Translations under genes and position numbers: made by a program | The notes under the pieces: model-generated | What the model was told of the DNA's origin: nothing | Databases searched by the model: none | Seen by the model: only the letters and a program-made list of their open reading frames with translations | In this document: one piece after another, positions 33,102 to 40,363 of the stretch | Numbering within the stretch: the first letter of the stretch is position 1 | Layout: every line of letters starts with the position of its first letter | Origin: CAMAVH01 sp035714115 | GTDB lineage: Bacteria > Pseudomonadota > Alphaproteobacteria > SMXQ01 | Length of the DNA: 40,363 nucleotides | Direction of reading: 5' to 3' | NCBI GenBank assembly: GCA_035714115.1 | Contig: DASTMO010000030.1 | Span: 1 to 40,363, forward strand

Positions 33102-34025
33102 CTATTCTTCGAAATCAAGCCCGATGGCGCTGTAATGCTCGGGCTTATCCTGCCAATTCTCGCGCACTTTGACATGCAGGAACAGATGCACGGTGCGCCC
33201 GAGTTGATCCGTCAGCGACTTTCGCGCCGCCGTGCCGATGGCCTTCAGGCGCGCGCCGCCCTTGCCGAGCACCATCGCCTTGTGGTTCTCGCGGCCGATA
33301 ATGACGACCTGATCGACCTTCACCGAACCGTCCTTGCGCTCTTCCCAATTCTCGGTTTCCACCGTGAGGGCATAGGGCAATTCCTGATGCAGCTGCAAGA
33401 AGGCCTGCTCGCGCGTGATCTCGGCGGCGAGCAAGCGCAGCGGAATGTCGGAGAGTTGGTCTTCCGGATAAAGCCACGGCCCCTGCGGCACCAGCGCGGC
33501 GAGACGCTGACGCAGATCGACGATGCCGTCGCCGGTCAGCGCTGACAGCATGAAGGTCTCGCTGAAGGGATAAAGCTTGTTCAGCGCTTCAGTGAGTGTC
33601 AGCAGGTCGCCACGCTCGACCGTGTCGATCTTGTTGAGCGCCAGAATGGCCGAGCGATTGTCGCGCTTGAAGCCCTCGACGATGCGGGCCGTGTCGGGAT
33701 CGAGATGGCCCTGCGCCTTCACGGCGCGGCCGGCATCGACCAGCAGCACGACAGCGTCGGCGTCGGCGACGCCCGCCCAGGCCGCCGTGACCATGGCGCG
33801 GTCCAGGCGACGCTTCGGCTCGAAAATGCCGGGCGTGTCGACGAAGACGAGCTGCGCATCGCCTTCGATGGCGATGCCGGTGATGCGCGAGCGCGTCGTC
33901 TGCACCTTGGGCGTGACGATGGACAGCTTCGCGCCGACCAGACGGTTCATCAGCGTCGATTTGCCGGCGTTCGGCGCGCCGACCAGGGCGACAAAGCCGC
34001 AACGCATATTCTCAGGGGAAGTCAT
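33102..34025 (-). CDS. era: GTPase Era
   Basis: Era is a GTPase that binds 16S rRNA in 30S assembly. The 307-residue protein shows G1 GAPNAGKST, G2-region TTRSRITGI, G3 DTPG, G4 NKID and a C-terminal KH domain (VVIIGRENHKAMVLGKGGARLKAIG, read in part, with GKGG). The start MTSPENMRCGFVALVG is fixed by the ATG overlapping the rnc stop as ATGA, so a much longer upstream frame is rejected. It is coupled to rnc upstream and recO downstream. Confidence 0.95.
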   Translation of the reverse strand: MTSPENMRCGFVALVGAPNAGKSTLMNRLVGAKLSIVTPKVQTTRSRITGIAIEGDAQLVFVDTPGIFEPKRRLDRAMVTAAWAGVADADAVVLLVDAGRAVKAQGHLDPDTARIVEGFKRDNRSAILALNKIDTVERGDLLTLTEALNKLYPFSETFMLSALTGDGIVDLRQRLAALVPQGPWLYPEDQLSDIPLRLLAAEITREQAFLQLHQELPYALTVETENWEERKDGSVKVDQVVIIGRENHKAMVLGKGGARLKAIGTAARKSLTDQLGRTVHLFLHVKVRENWQDKPEHYSAIGLDFEE

Positions 34026-34855
34026 TGAGATAGTCCTGTGGGATCGAGATGGGCGAGCAGCGCGTCCGCCGCCGCTTGTTCGGCCATGCGCTTGGAACTG
34101 CCCTGCCCTTCGGCTTCGCCGGCACCGAGCACCTTCACGCGCACGGCGAAGATCGGATTGTGCGGCGGGCCCTCGCGCGACAGCGTCGTGTAATCGGGCA
34201 GCGGCAAGGCGCGGCTCTGCGCCCATTCCTGCAGCCGGGTCTTGCCGTCGCGCTTGGGGCGCTTGGCATGGATGAGCATCGGCGTCCAATAGCGGCGGAT
34301 GAACTGCTGCGCCGCCGGCAGGCCGCCGTCGAGATAAAGCGCGGCGATCACCGACTCGCAAACATCCGACAGGATGCTCTTGTTCTCGCGCCCGCCGGCC
34401 TGCTCCTCGCCCGGCGCCATGATCAGATGCGCGCCAAGGTCGATCTCGGCGGCGACATCGGCCAAGGTCTCGCCCTGCACCAGCGCATTGAAGCGCCCGG
34501 CCAGCGCGCCTTCGGATTCGGTCGGAAAGCGCTCGAGCAGCAGATCAGCGATGACCAGACCGAGAACGCGGTCGCCGAGGAATTCAAGGCGTTCGTAGCC
34601 GTAGCGGTAAGGACCATTGGCGCCGGTGGCGCTGCGATGGGTCAGCGCTTCGGTCAGCAATGCGGGCTTGGCGAAGCTATGGCCGAGCAACTCGCCGAGC
34701 TTGGCGTAGTTCGCGGCTGGGCTTTTCGCCTTGCCGCCATTCTTGCTCGCAGACGCACGTCCGCCGGCGTTGCGCGAAGGTTTAGAAGACAGCGCGTCCG
34801 CCACCGTCAGCGGATTTTCGTGAACAGGCGGGAGAAGCGGATGGCCGACGGCCAT
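34022..34855 (-). CDS. rnc: Ribonuclease III
   Basis: RNase III cuts double-stranded RNA in rRNA and mRNA processing. The catalytic motif appears as ERLEFLGDRVLG, with the second acidic cluster in SDVCESVIAALYLDGG. The double-stranded RNA-binding domain is at the C-terminus (TRLQEWAQSRALPLPDY, GSSKRMAEQAAADALL). The core is about 225 residues, and an N-terminal Ser/Lys/Ala-rich extension of about 50 residues precedes it. I chose the ATG at 34855, which has a GGGAG ribosome binding site 8 bases upstream but overlaps lepB by 49 bases. A GTG at 34804, just after the lepB stop, is a serious alternative. Confidence 0.9.
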   Translation of the reverse strand: MAVGHPLLPPVHENPLTVADALSSKPSRNAGGRASASKNGGKAKSPAANYAKLGELLGHSFAKPALLTEALTHRSATGANGPYRYGYERLEFLGDRVLGLVIADLLLERFPTESEGALAGRFNALVQGETLADVAAEIDLGAHLIMAPGEEQAGGRENKSILSDVCESVIAALYLDGGLPAAQQFIRRYWTPMLIHAKRPKRDGKTRLQEWAQSRALPLPDYTTLSREGPPHNPIFAVRVKVLGAGEAEGQGSSKRMAEQAAADALLAHLDPTGLSQ

Positions 34856-35547
34856 TTCCAGATCTCCCACAGCGCCGCCGAACCGTTCGACGAGAAGAAC
34901 AGGAACTCGGCACGGCCGACGAGATTTTCGGCCGGCACATAGCCGACTTCGAAGCGCGCGCGGCTGTCCATCGAGTTGTCGCGGTTGTCGCCCATCATGA
35001 AGTAATGGCCGGCTGGCACGACGAACTCCGGCGTGTTGTCGAAGATGCCGGCGTCGGTGATCTCGATGATCGGATGGACGCGCCCCTCGGGCAGCGTCTC
35101 GTTGAACAGCGTGCGATAGGCGCTGTTGCCGTTGGCCTCGACCTCGATGTAGTTGCCGACGCGCTCGCGCTTCACCGGCGCGCCGTTGACATGGAGGATG
35201 CCGTCCGTGACCTGGATGCGATCGCCAGGCAGGCCGATGATGCGCTTGATGTAGTCGGTCTTGTTGTCGCGCGGCAACTTGAACACGGCGACGTCGCCGC
35301 GCTTCGGCTCGTTGAACAGCACGCGGCCCGAGAACAGGTCGAGGCCGAGCGGCAGCGAGTAGCGGCTGTAGCCGTAGGAATATTTCGAGACGAAGAGATA
35401 GTCGCCGATCAGCAGCGTCGGCACCATGGAGGCCGACGGGATGTTGAACGGCTCGTAGGCCACGGTGCGGATCGTCATCGCCAGCAGGAAGGCGTAGATG
35501 ACGGTGCGGATGGTATCGAACCAGCCGCCGGACTGGGCTTTCTTCAT
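34807..35547 (-). CDS. lepB: Signal peptidase I
   Basis: LepB removes Sec and Tat signal peptides at the inner membrane. The 246-residue protein has one N-terminal membrane segment (about 14-32). The catalytic serine is S40 in NIPSASMVPTLL, and the lysine K101 lies in DYIKRIIGLPGD. Box D/E is GHYFMMGDNRDNSMDSR. The ATG at 35547 directly precedes the MKKAQSGGWF membrane-proximal start usual in alphaproteobacteria; a frame open to 35697 is not needed. Its end overlaps the start assigned to rnc. A 165-base spacer to acpS suggests an internal promoter. Confidence 0.94.
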   Translation of the reverse strand: MKKAQSGGWFDTIRTVIYAFLLAMTIRTVAYEPFNIPSASMVPTLLIGDYLFVSKYSYGYSRYSLPLGLDLFSGRVLFNEPKRGDVAVFKLPRDNKTDYIKRIIGLPGDRIQVTDGILHVNGAPVKRERVGNYIEVEANGNSAYRTLFNETLPEGRVHPIIEITDAGIFDNTPEFVVPAGHYFMMGDNRDNSMDSRARFEVGYVPAENLVGRAEFLFFSSNGSAALWEIWKWPSAIRFSRLFTKIR

Positions 35548-35668
35548 CGAGGACAGCCGATTGGACTCGTGCACGACAACCACCGCACGTAAGGGATGCA
35601 AGCGCGCGCGGTCACGACGCGCACCCCAGACACGGCCGAGAACGGGAATCGGCCAAAAACACCGCGCC

Positions 35669-35697
35669 ATCAAGCCCTTCGCGGCCGGGCCTGTCAA
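35669..35697 (-). promoter_or_regulatory. Candidate promoter upstream of lepB
   Basis: On the minus strand a consensus TTGACA (35697-35692) is followed after 17 bases by CTTGAT (35674-35669), a poor -10. It lies just past the acpS stop and about 120 bases before the lepB ATG. The perfect -35 and correct spacing make it worth listing; the -10 is weak. Confidence 0.3.
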
Positions 35698-35712
35698 GCC
35701 GCCCGAACACGT

Positions 35713-36126
35713 TCACTGCCCAGCCTCAGCCACGGGACGTGCCGAAATGATCACGATGGCCTGGGCCATCGGCGGCTCGTCGGTCATGCTCAATTCGATA
35801 TCTGCGACCATGCCGGGCGGCAGCAGGGCGGCCAGGCGCTCGGCCGCCCCGCCGGTCAGCTTCAGCGTCGGCTTGCCGGACGGCAGATTGACAACGCCCA
35901 TGTCGCGCCAGAACACGCCCTTGCGAAAGCCGGTGCCGAGCGCCTTGGAGCAGGCCTCCTTGGCGGCATAGCGCTTGGCGTAGCTGGCGGCGCGCAGCAT
36001 GCGGCCTTCGGATTTCGCCTGTTCGGTCTCGGTGAAGATGCGCTCGACGAAACGCGAACCGTAACGCTCGAGCGTCTTCTCGATGCGCCTGATGTCGATC
36101 AGGTCGCTGCCGATCCCGATAATCAT
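35713..36126 (-). CDS. acpS: Holo-[acyl-carrier-protein] synthase
   Basis: AcpS attaches 4'-phosphopantetheine to apo-ACP. The 137-residue protein begins with the family mark MIIGIGSDLIDIRRIE (metal-binding Asp) and has the second motif YAAKEACSKALGTGF (Glu of the metal site). GVVNLPSGKPTLKLTG follows. The length is normal. Its ATG overlaps the pdxJ stop as ATGA, so the two are translationally coupled, the classical pdxJ-acpS order. Confidence 0.95.
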   Translation of the reverse strand: MIIGIGSDLIDIRRIEKTLERYGSRFVERIFTETEQAKSEGRMLRAASYAKRYAAKEACSKALGTGFRKGVFWRDMGVVNLPSGKPTLKLTGGAAERLAALLPPGMVADIELSMTDEPPMAQAIVIISARPVAEAGQ

Positions 36127-36881
36127 GCGCTTTTGGCCTGCGCGCCGGCCCGCGCCGCGTCCATCAGCGCGCGCATTTTGGCGATGGCCGCTTCCAGGCC
36201 GATGAAAATCGCCTCGCCGACCAGGAAATGGCCGATGTTCAGCTCGACGATGGTCGGGATCGCCGCGATGGGACCGACGCTGTCGAAGCCGAGACCGTGG
36301 CCGGCATGGCATTCCAGGCCGATCTTGGCGGCATGGGCCGCCGCCGTCTCGATGCGCTTGAGCTGCTCGCGCATCGCCGGACCTGTCGGGTCTTCGCTGA
36401 AAGCTTCGCAATAGGCGCCGGTATGCAGCTCGACGACCGGCGCGCCGAGCGCCTTGGCGGCGTCGAGCGCGTAAGGATCCGGCTCGATGAAGAGCGAGAC
36501 GCGGATGCCGGCCTGGCTCAAGGCAGAGACATAGCGCACGAGACGTTCTTGACGCACGTCAAGGCCGCCCTCGGTGGTGCGCTCCTCGCGCTTTTCCGGG
36601 ACGATGCAGGCGGCGTGCGGCTTGTGCTTGAGCGCGATGGCGAGCATCTCGTCGGTCGCCGCCATCTCCAGGTTCAGCGGCAGCTTGATGTCGCGCACCA
36701 GGGCGACGATGTCGGCGTCGGAAATATGGCGACGATCTTCGCGCAGATGCGCGGTGATGCCGTCCGCCCCCGCCTGCGCCGCCAGATGCGCCGCGCGCAC
36801 CGGGTTTGGATGCAGCCCGCCGCGCGCGTTGCGGATGGTCGCGACGTGGTCGATGTTGACGCCGAGACGCAGCTTGCCCAT
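36123..36881 (-). CDS. pdxJ: Pyridoxine 5'-phosphate synthase
   Basis: PdxJ closes the pyridoxine ring from 1-deoxyxylulose 5-phosphate and aminoacetone phosphate, the last ring step of DXP-dependent vitamin B6 synthesis. The 252-residue barrel shows LRLGVNIDHVATIRNARGG, DGITAHLREDRRHISD, PLNLEMAATDEM, VSLFIEPD, and the phosphate-binding end GLECHAGHGLGF and ELNIGHFLVGEA. The ATG at 36881 gives the usual start; a longer frame overlaps rsh and is rejected. It starts 8 bases after the rsh stop. Confidence 0.95.
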   Translation of the reverse strand: MGKLRLGVNIDHVATIRNARGGLHPNPVRAAHLAAQAGADGITAHLREDRRHISDADIVALVRDIKLPLNLEMAATDEMLAIALKHKPHAACIVPEKREERTTEGGLDVRQERLVRYVSALSQAGIRVSLFIEPDPYALDAAKALGAPVVELHTGAYCEAFSEDPTGPAMREQLKRIETAAAHAAKIGLECHAGHGLGFDSVGPIAAIPTIVELNIGHFLVGEAIFIGLEAAIAKMRALMDAARAGAQAKSA

Positions 36882-36889
36882 GGAACTTC

Positions 36890-39082
36890 TCAGCCGCGCG
36901 CGCGCTCGACCGAATTGATGGCCGGCGTCGCGCGCAAGGCGGCGATGATGTTGGTGAGATGCTTCAGATCGTCGACCTCGACATCGATGATCATCTCGAA
37001 GAAGTCGGTCGAGCGGTGCGTGATCTTCAGATTGAGGATATTGCCGAGATTCTTGGCGATGACGGTCGAGAGACTCGACAGCGCGCCCGGCTCGTTGATG
37101 ACGACCAGTTTGATGCGGCCGACATGGTGCTGCGTACCGACCTCGGCCGGATTCCAGGCCACGTCGATCCAGCGCTCGGGCATCTCGGCAAAGCTTTCGA
37201 GCGTCGGGCAATCGATGGTGTGGATCGTCACGCCCTTGCCTTGGGTGACGATGCCGACGACGCGGTCGCCCGGCAGCGGATGGCAGCAGCCGGCGTAATG
37301 CACGGCCATGCCGGGGATCAGCCCCTGCAGCGGAACGGCGTAGCCCTTCTTGGCCTTGCCGTCTTTCTCGACCTTCTTGCCGCGGCGCGGCGCCAGCGGC
37401 ACGACATTGTCGCCCGTCGTCGCCGGATTGAGCGTCGCCTTGCCCTTGTCCTTGATGCCGGGGAACACGGCGCGCACCACTTCGCGCCCGCTGTGGTTGC
37501 CGGCGCCGACCGCGGCGATGAGGTCTTCCGGCGCGTCGGCCTTGAAGATCTTCAGCACGCCCTTCAGCGCCTTGTCGGAATATTCGTAGCCTTCCTGGTC
37601 GAAGGCTTTCTCGAGGATCGCGCGGCCGAGATAGACATATTCCTGGCGCTCGCGATTGCGCACGAAGCGGCGCACATGGGAGCGCGCCTTGCCGGTGACG
37701 ACGAAGCTCTCCCAGGTCGGCGACGGCGACTGGGCGCGCGAGGTGATGATCTCGACCTGGTCGCCGTTCGACAGCTCGGTCTTGAGCGGCACGATGCGCC
37801 CGTTGACCTTGGCCCCGACAGTATGGTCGCCCACTTCCGAGTGCACGGCATAGGCGAAGTCGACCGGGGTCGCGCCGCGCGGCAGGTTGATCAGGTCGCC
37901 CTTCGGCGTGAAGCAGAAGACCTGGTCCTTGAACATCTCGAGCTTGGTGTGCTCGAGGAATTCTTCCGGGTTCGAGGCTTGGTCGAGAATGTCGAGCAGC
38001 TCGCGCAGCCAGCGGTACTGCTTGCCTTCCGTGCCCTCGCTCTCGCCGCCCTGCTTATATTGCCAGTGCGCCGCGACGCCGCGCTCGGAGACGTCGTGCA
38101 TCTCGCGCGTGCGGATTTGGATCTCGATGCGCTGGCGCAGCGGACCGATCACGCCGGTATGCAGCGACCTATAACCATTGGGTTTAGGCGTCGAGATGTA
38201 GTCCTTGAAGCGGCCGGGCACGACCGGATATTTGCCGTGCAGCAGGCCGAGCGCCGCATAGCAGGCGCCGACGTCGCCGACGATGACGCGGAAGGCCATG
38301 ATGTCGGAGAGCTGCTCGAAAGTGACGTTCTTGCGCTGCATCTTCTCCCAGATCGAATAGGGCGATTTCTCGCGCCCTTCGATCTCGGCGATGACGCCGC
38401 CCTTCTCCAAAGTCTGCTTCAGCTCGACGACAATCTGGCCGACTAGCACGCTGCCCTGCTCGCGCAAGTAGCCGAGGCGCGCCATGATCGAGCCGCGCGC
38501 TTCCGGGTTCATCTCCTGGAAGGCTAGGTCTTCGAGCTCGTCCTTGAATTCCTGCATGCCGATGCGCTCGGCGAGCGGCGCATAGATTTCCATCGTCTCG
38601 CGGGCGATGGCGCGGCGCTTGTCCGGGTTCTTGATGTAATGCAGCGTGCGCATGTTGTGCAGGCGGTCCGCCAGCTTCACGAGCAGCACACGAATGTCCT
38701 GCGACATGGCGAGCAGGAACTTGCGGAAGTTCTCGGCCTGCTTGGTCTGGTCCGACTGCAGCTCGATGCGCGACAGCTTGGTCACGCCGTCGACCAGCTT
38801 GGCGATCTCCTTGCCGAAGATGCGCTCGATCTCCTCGTTGGTCGCGAGCGTATCCTCGACCGTGTCGTGCAGCAGCGCCGTCACGATGGTCGCCGAATCG
38901 AGCTTCATGCCGGTGAGGATGCCGGCGACTTCGAGCGGATGGGAAAAATACGGGTCGCCCGAGGCGCGCGTCTGCGAGCCATGCGCCTTCATCGAGAAGA
39001 CGTAGGCTTTGTTGATGGCGTCTTCGTCCGCGGCCGGGTCGTAGGCCTTGACGCGTTCAACGAGTTCGAATTGACGGATCAT
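36890..39082 (-). CDS. rsh: Bifunctional (p)ppGpp synthetase/hydrolase (Rel/SpoT homolog)
   Basis: This single long Rsh makes and degrades the stringent alarmone. The 730-residue protein has an N-terminal HD hydrolase domain with YFSHPLEVAG and LLHDTVEDT (H72-D73), and a synthetase with RFKDYISTPKPNGYRSLHT near 300-320. The RxKD form is the bifunctional type, not the ExDD of monofunctional RelA. A TGS domain follows (about 400-460, beginning VFCFTPKGDLINLPRGATP), then a CC/zinc-finger-like segment with YAGCCHPLPGD, and a C-terminal ACT domain. It follows rpoZ and precedes pdxJ. The 125-base leader carries a hairpin and direct repeats. Confidence 0.96.
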   Translation of the reverse strand: MIRQFELVERVKAYDPAADEDAINKAYVFSMKAHGSQTRASGDPYFSHPLEVAGILTGMKLDSATIVTALLHDTVEDTLATNEEIERIFGKEIAKLVDGVTKLSRIELQSDQTKQAENFRKFLLAMSQDIRVLLVKLADRLHNMRTLHYIKNPDKRRAIARETMEIYAPLAERIGMQEFKDELEDLAFQEMNPEARGSIMARLGYLREQGSVLVGQIVVELKQTLEKGGVIAEIEGREKSPYSIWEKMQRKNVTFEQLSDIMAFRVIVGDVGACYAALGLLHGKYPVVPGRFKDYISTPKPNGYRSLHTGVIGPLRQRIEIQIRTREMHDVSERGVAAHWQYKQGGESEGTEGKQYRWLRELLDILDQASNPEEFLEHTKLEMFKDQVFCFTPKGDLINLPRGATPVDFAYAVHSEVGDHTVGAKVNGRIVPLKTELSNGDQVEIITSRAQSPSPTWESFVVTGKARSHVRRFVRNRERQEYVYLGRAILEKAFDQEGYEYSDKALKGVLKIFKADAPEDLIAAVGAGNHSGREVVRAVFPGIKDKGKATLNPATTGDNVVPLAPRRGKKVEKDGKAKKGYAVPLQGLIPGMAVHYAGCCHPLPGDRVVGIVTQGKGVTIHTIDCPTLESFAEMPERWIDVAWNPAEVGTQHHVGRIKLVVINEPGALSSLSTVIAKNLGNILNLKITHRSTDFFEMIIDVEVDDLKHLTNIIAALRATPAINSVERARG

Positions 39083-39116
39083 CTGATCAGCCCCGCTTGG
39101 CGAGGCGTGCGCGATT

Positions 39117-39134
39117 CAGTCTTCGATAAGACTG
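39117..39134 (-). other. Perfect 7-bp hairpin in the rsh leader
   Basis: CAGTCTT (39117-39123) and AAGACTG (39128-39134) form a perfect stem with a 4-base loop about 35 bases upstream of the rsh ATG, between rpoZ and rsh. No T-run follows, so it is more likely a processing or regulatory element than a terminator. Confidence 0.55.
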
Positions 39135-39136
39135 GC

Positions 39137-39180
39137 GCGCGAGACGGAAGAAGCGGCCGGAAGACGGCAGCGCGAGACGG
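39137..39180. repeat. Direct repeat GCGCGAGACGG x2 in the rpoZ-rsh spacer
   Basis: The 11-bp sequence GCGCGAGACGG is present at 39137-39147 and 39170-39180, a period of 33 bp or about three helical turns. Both copies lie between the rpoZ stop and the rsh leader hairpin. A shared regulator or a small duplication could explain them. Confidence 0.5.
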
Positions 39181-39207
39181 GAAAGCTATGCCCGCGCTGC
39201 CTCTCAT

Positions 39208-39678
39208 TCACTCCTCGTCGGCGCTCTCCGCCGAAGCGTCATCGGCGCCGTCGCCGAGGCCGGCATCTTCAGCGCCGACCGTGTCGTCGTCGCCGTCCAT
39301 GCCGCCATCGATGCCCAGCGCGTCGTTGCCGACCTGCAGCACTTCGTCGGCGATCTCTTCCTCGACGAGGCTGCGGCGGGTCTCGAGGCCGATCAGGTCG
39401 TCGCCGGCGGCGGCGAGCAGCTCGGGGTTATCTTCCTCCGGCTCGTCCTTCTCGACATGCTTCTGCAGGTTCTGCACGAGATGCGCGTTCAGGTCGTCGA
39501 CCAGAACGGTCTCGTCGGCGATCTCGCGCAGCGACACGACCGGATTCTTGTCGTTGTCGCGGTCCACCGACAGCGGCGAGCCGGACGAGATTTCGCGCGC
39601 GCGCTGCGCGGCGAGCAGGACCAGTTCGAAGCGGTTAGGAACCTTGAGGACGCAGTCCTCGACAGTGATGCGAGCCAT
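39208..39678 (-). CDS. rpoZ: RNA polymerase omega subunit
   Basis: Omega stabilises the beta-prime subunit and helps ppGpp respond. The 156-residue protein has the canonical MARITVEDCVLKVPNRFELVLLAAQRAREI start (read in parts) and the NPVVSLREIADETV segment. After about residue 78 comes a long acidic tail rich in Asp, Glu, Gly and Ala, which makes it longer than many omega subunits (E. coli 91). It is followed by rsh, as in most alphaproteobacteria. A clear promoter lies just upstream. Confidence 0.95.
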   Translation of the reverse strand: MARITVEDCVLKVPNRFELVLLAAQRAREISSGSPLSVDRDNDKNPVVSLREIADETVLVDDLNAHLVQNLQKHVEKDEPEEDNPELLAAAGDDLIGLETRRSLVEEEIADEVLQVGNDALGIDGGMDGDDDTVGAEDAGLGDGADDASAESADEE

Positions 39679-39716
39679 TGAAAGTCGGTCTCCAAACCTT
39701 TGGAAGAATTAACGGA

Positions 39717-39745
39717 TATATAGGTGCGCCGCCCCTAGAAGGCAA
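39717..39745 (-). promoter_or_regulatory. Probable sigma-70-type promoter of rpoZ
   Basis: On the minus strand TTGCCT (39745-39740) is followed after exactly 17 bases by TATATA (39722-39717). Transcription would start about 30 bases before the rpoZ ATG. It probably drives rpoZ and at least rsh. Confidence 0.6.
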
Positions 39746-39793
39746 GGCAAACCGCCAGTTTGCGGCCCAGAGGCCACGCCTGTTGCCGCCCGG

Positions 39794-40288
39794 CTACGGC
39801 TTGAGCAGGCGCGCCTCTTGGGCCGGGTCCAGGGCCGCCAGGAGCCGGCCGATCGGCTCCCCGCTGGCCGGATGGACCCAATCGGGCGCGAGTTCCGCCA
39901 GCGGCCGCAGGGTAAAGGCCCGCAGATGAACGCGCGGATGGGGCAAAATCGGCGAATCCGGGCCGGGATTCACCCGGTCATGGTAGGCCAGCAGGTCGAG
40001 ATCGAGGGTCCGCGCGCCGTTCAGCGCCAGCCGTTCGCGGCCGTAATTGGCCTCGATCCGGTGCATCAGGGCCAGCAGCGCCGCCGGCTCCAGATCGGTC
40101 TCGACCGCCGCCACGGCATTGACGAACCAGGGCTGGTCCGAAACCGGCACCGGAGCCGTCTCCCAAAAGCCGGACCGGGCCACCGTCCGCACCCCCGCCG
40201 CCGCCAGGTCGGCCAGGGCCGCCGTCAGCGTGTCGCGCGCAGAACCGGCGCGGGACGGCAAATTGCCGCCAAGACCTATGAAAATCAT
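39794..40288 (-). CDS. folK: 2-amino-4-hydroxy-6-hydroxymethyldihydropteridine pyrophosphokinase
   Basis: FolK (HPPK) transfers pyrophosphate from ATP to hydroxymethyl-dihydropterin in folate synthesis. The 164-residue protein shows MIFIGLGGNLPSRAG, SGFWETAPVPVSDQPWFVNAV (read in part), RTLDLDLLAYHD with the metal-binding Asp pair, and LPHPRVHLRAFTLRPLAELAPDW. The length is normal. It lies 115 bases upstream of rpoZ on the same strand; the rpoZ promoter falls in that gap. The 75 bases to the window end show no further gene. Confidence 0.95.
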   Translation of the reverse strand: MIFIGLGGNLPSRAGSARDTLTAALADLAAAGVRTVARSGFWETAPVPVSDQPWFVNAVAAVETDLEPAALLALMHRIEANYGRERLALNGARTLDLDLLAYHDRVNPGPDSPILPHPRVHLRAFTLRPLAELAPDWVHPASGEPIGRLLAALDPAQEARLLKP

Positions 40289-40363
40289 GCTCTTAACCGT
40301 CCGCAGGGTTGTTCGGCGCCGTTTTCGGCGCTAGAGATTAAGGCGAGGGTCAACGACGGTCCC

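Noticed and set aside
35548..35697. N-terminal extension of lepB by 50 residues
   Set aside because: The ATG at 35547 gives the usual LepB start and length; the extension reads through a likely promoter region and looks noncoding.

Overview
The window looks like a chromosomal housekeeping segment of a GC-rich alphaproteobacterium, probably of the Rhodospirillales type. The evidence is gene order: an rpmF-plsX-fabH-ihfA-merR block, an rpiB-glyA-nrdR-ribD-ribE-ribH-nusB-thiL block, and a folK / rpoZ-rsh-pdxJ-acpS-lepB-rnc-era-recO-parC block. A MucR-type regulator, an aspartate-type HemB and a K+-independent membrane pyrophosphatase fit the same assignment. Species cannot be named from the sequence alone.

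Left part (1-5504): the 3' end of a secreted RTX-type protein is followed by a GH16 endoglucanase-like enzyme with a paralogous RTX C-terminus and a strong terminator. Then come an ornithine-cyclodeaminase-family protein, SlyX, a GIY-YIG protein, an unrecognised small gene, a DUF4197 exported protein and tRNA-Pro(GGG).

5660-13095 (mostly minus strand): a fatty-acid/phospholipid block runs from a cytochrome bc1 chaperone-like gene through a YceD (DUF177) protein, rpmF, plsX, fabH and ihfA to a MerR regulator. bamE diverges from the head of this block, and a bidirectional terminator separates bamE from hppA. Next are an MFS transporter, a FliL-like exported protein and a DUF4865 protein.

15867-21990 (minus): vitamin and one-carbon genes, with riboflavin, thiamine diphosphate, serine/glycine and ribose-phosphate functions plus nusB and nrdR. 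22340-23498: a MucR-type regulator behind the most AT-rich stretch of the window, a small protein and a MarR-type regulator. 23710-30068 (plus): hemB, a penicillin-acylase-family hydrolase, motA-motB and the N-end-rule transferase bpt. 30069-40288 (minus): parC, then the recO-era-rnc-lepB-acpS-pdxJ-rsh-rpoZ block and folK, read right to left.

I found no CRISPR array, prophage, insertion sequence, defence island or clear undescribed system. The oddities I rank highest are a second, diverged copy of the last nine codons plus stop of fabH just beyond the real stop, a MucR protein lacking both distal histidines of its zinc finger, a structured leader before rsh, and the tandem RTX C-termini at the left edge. 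The only gene-free stretch over 300 bases is 21991-22339, the AT-rich mucR leader.
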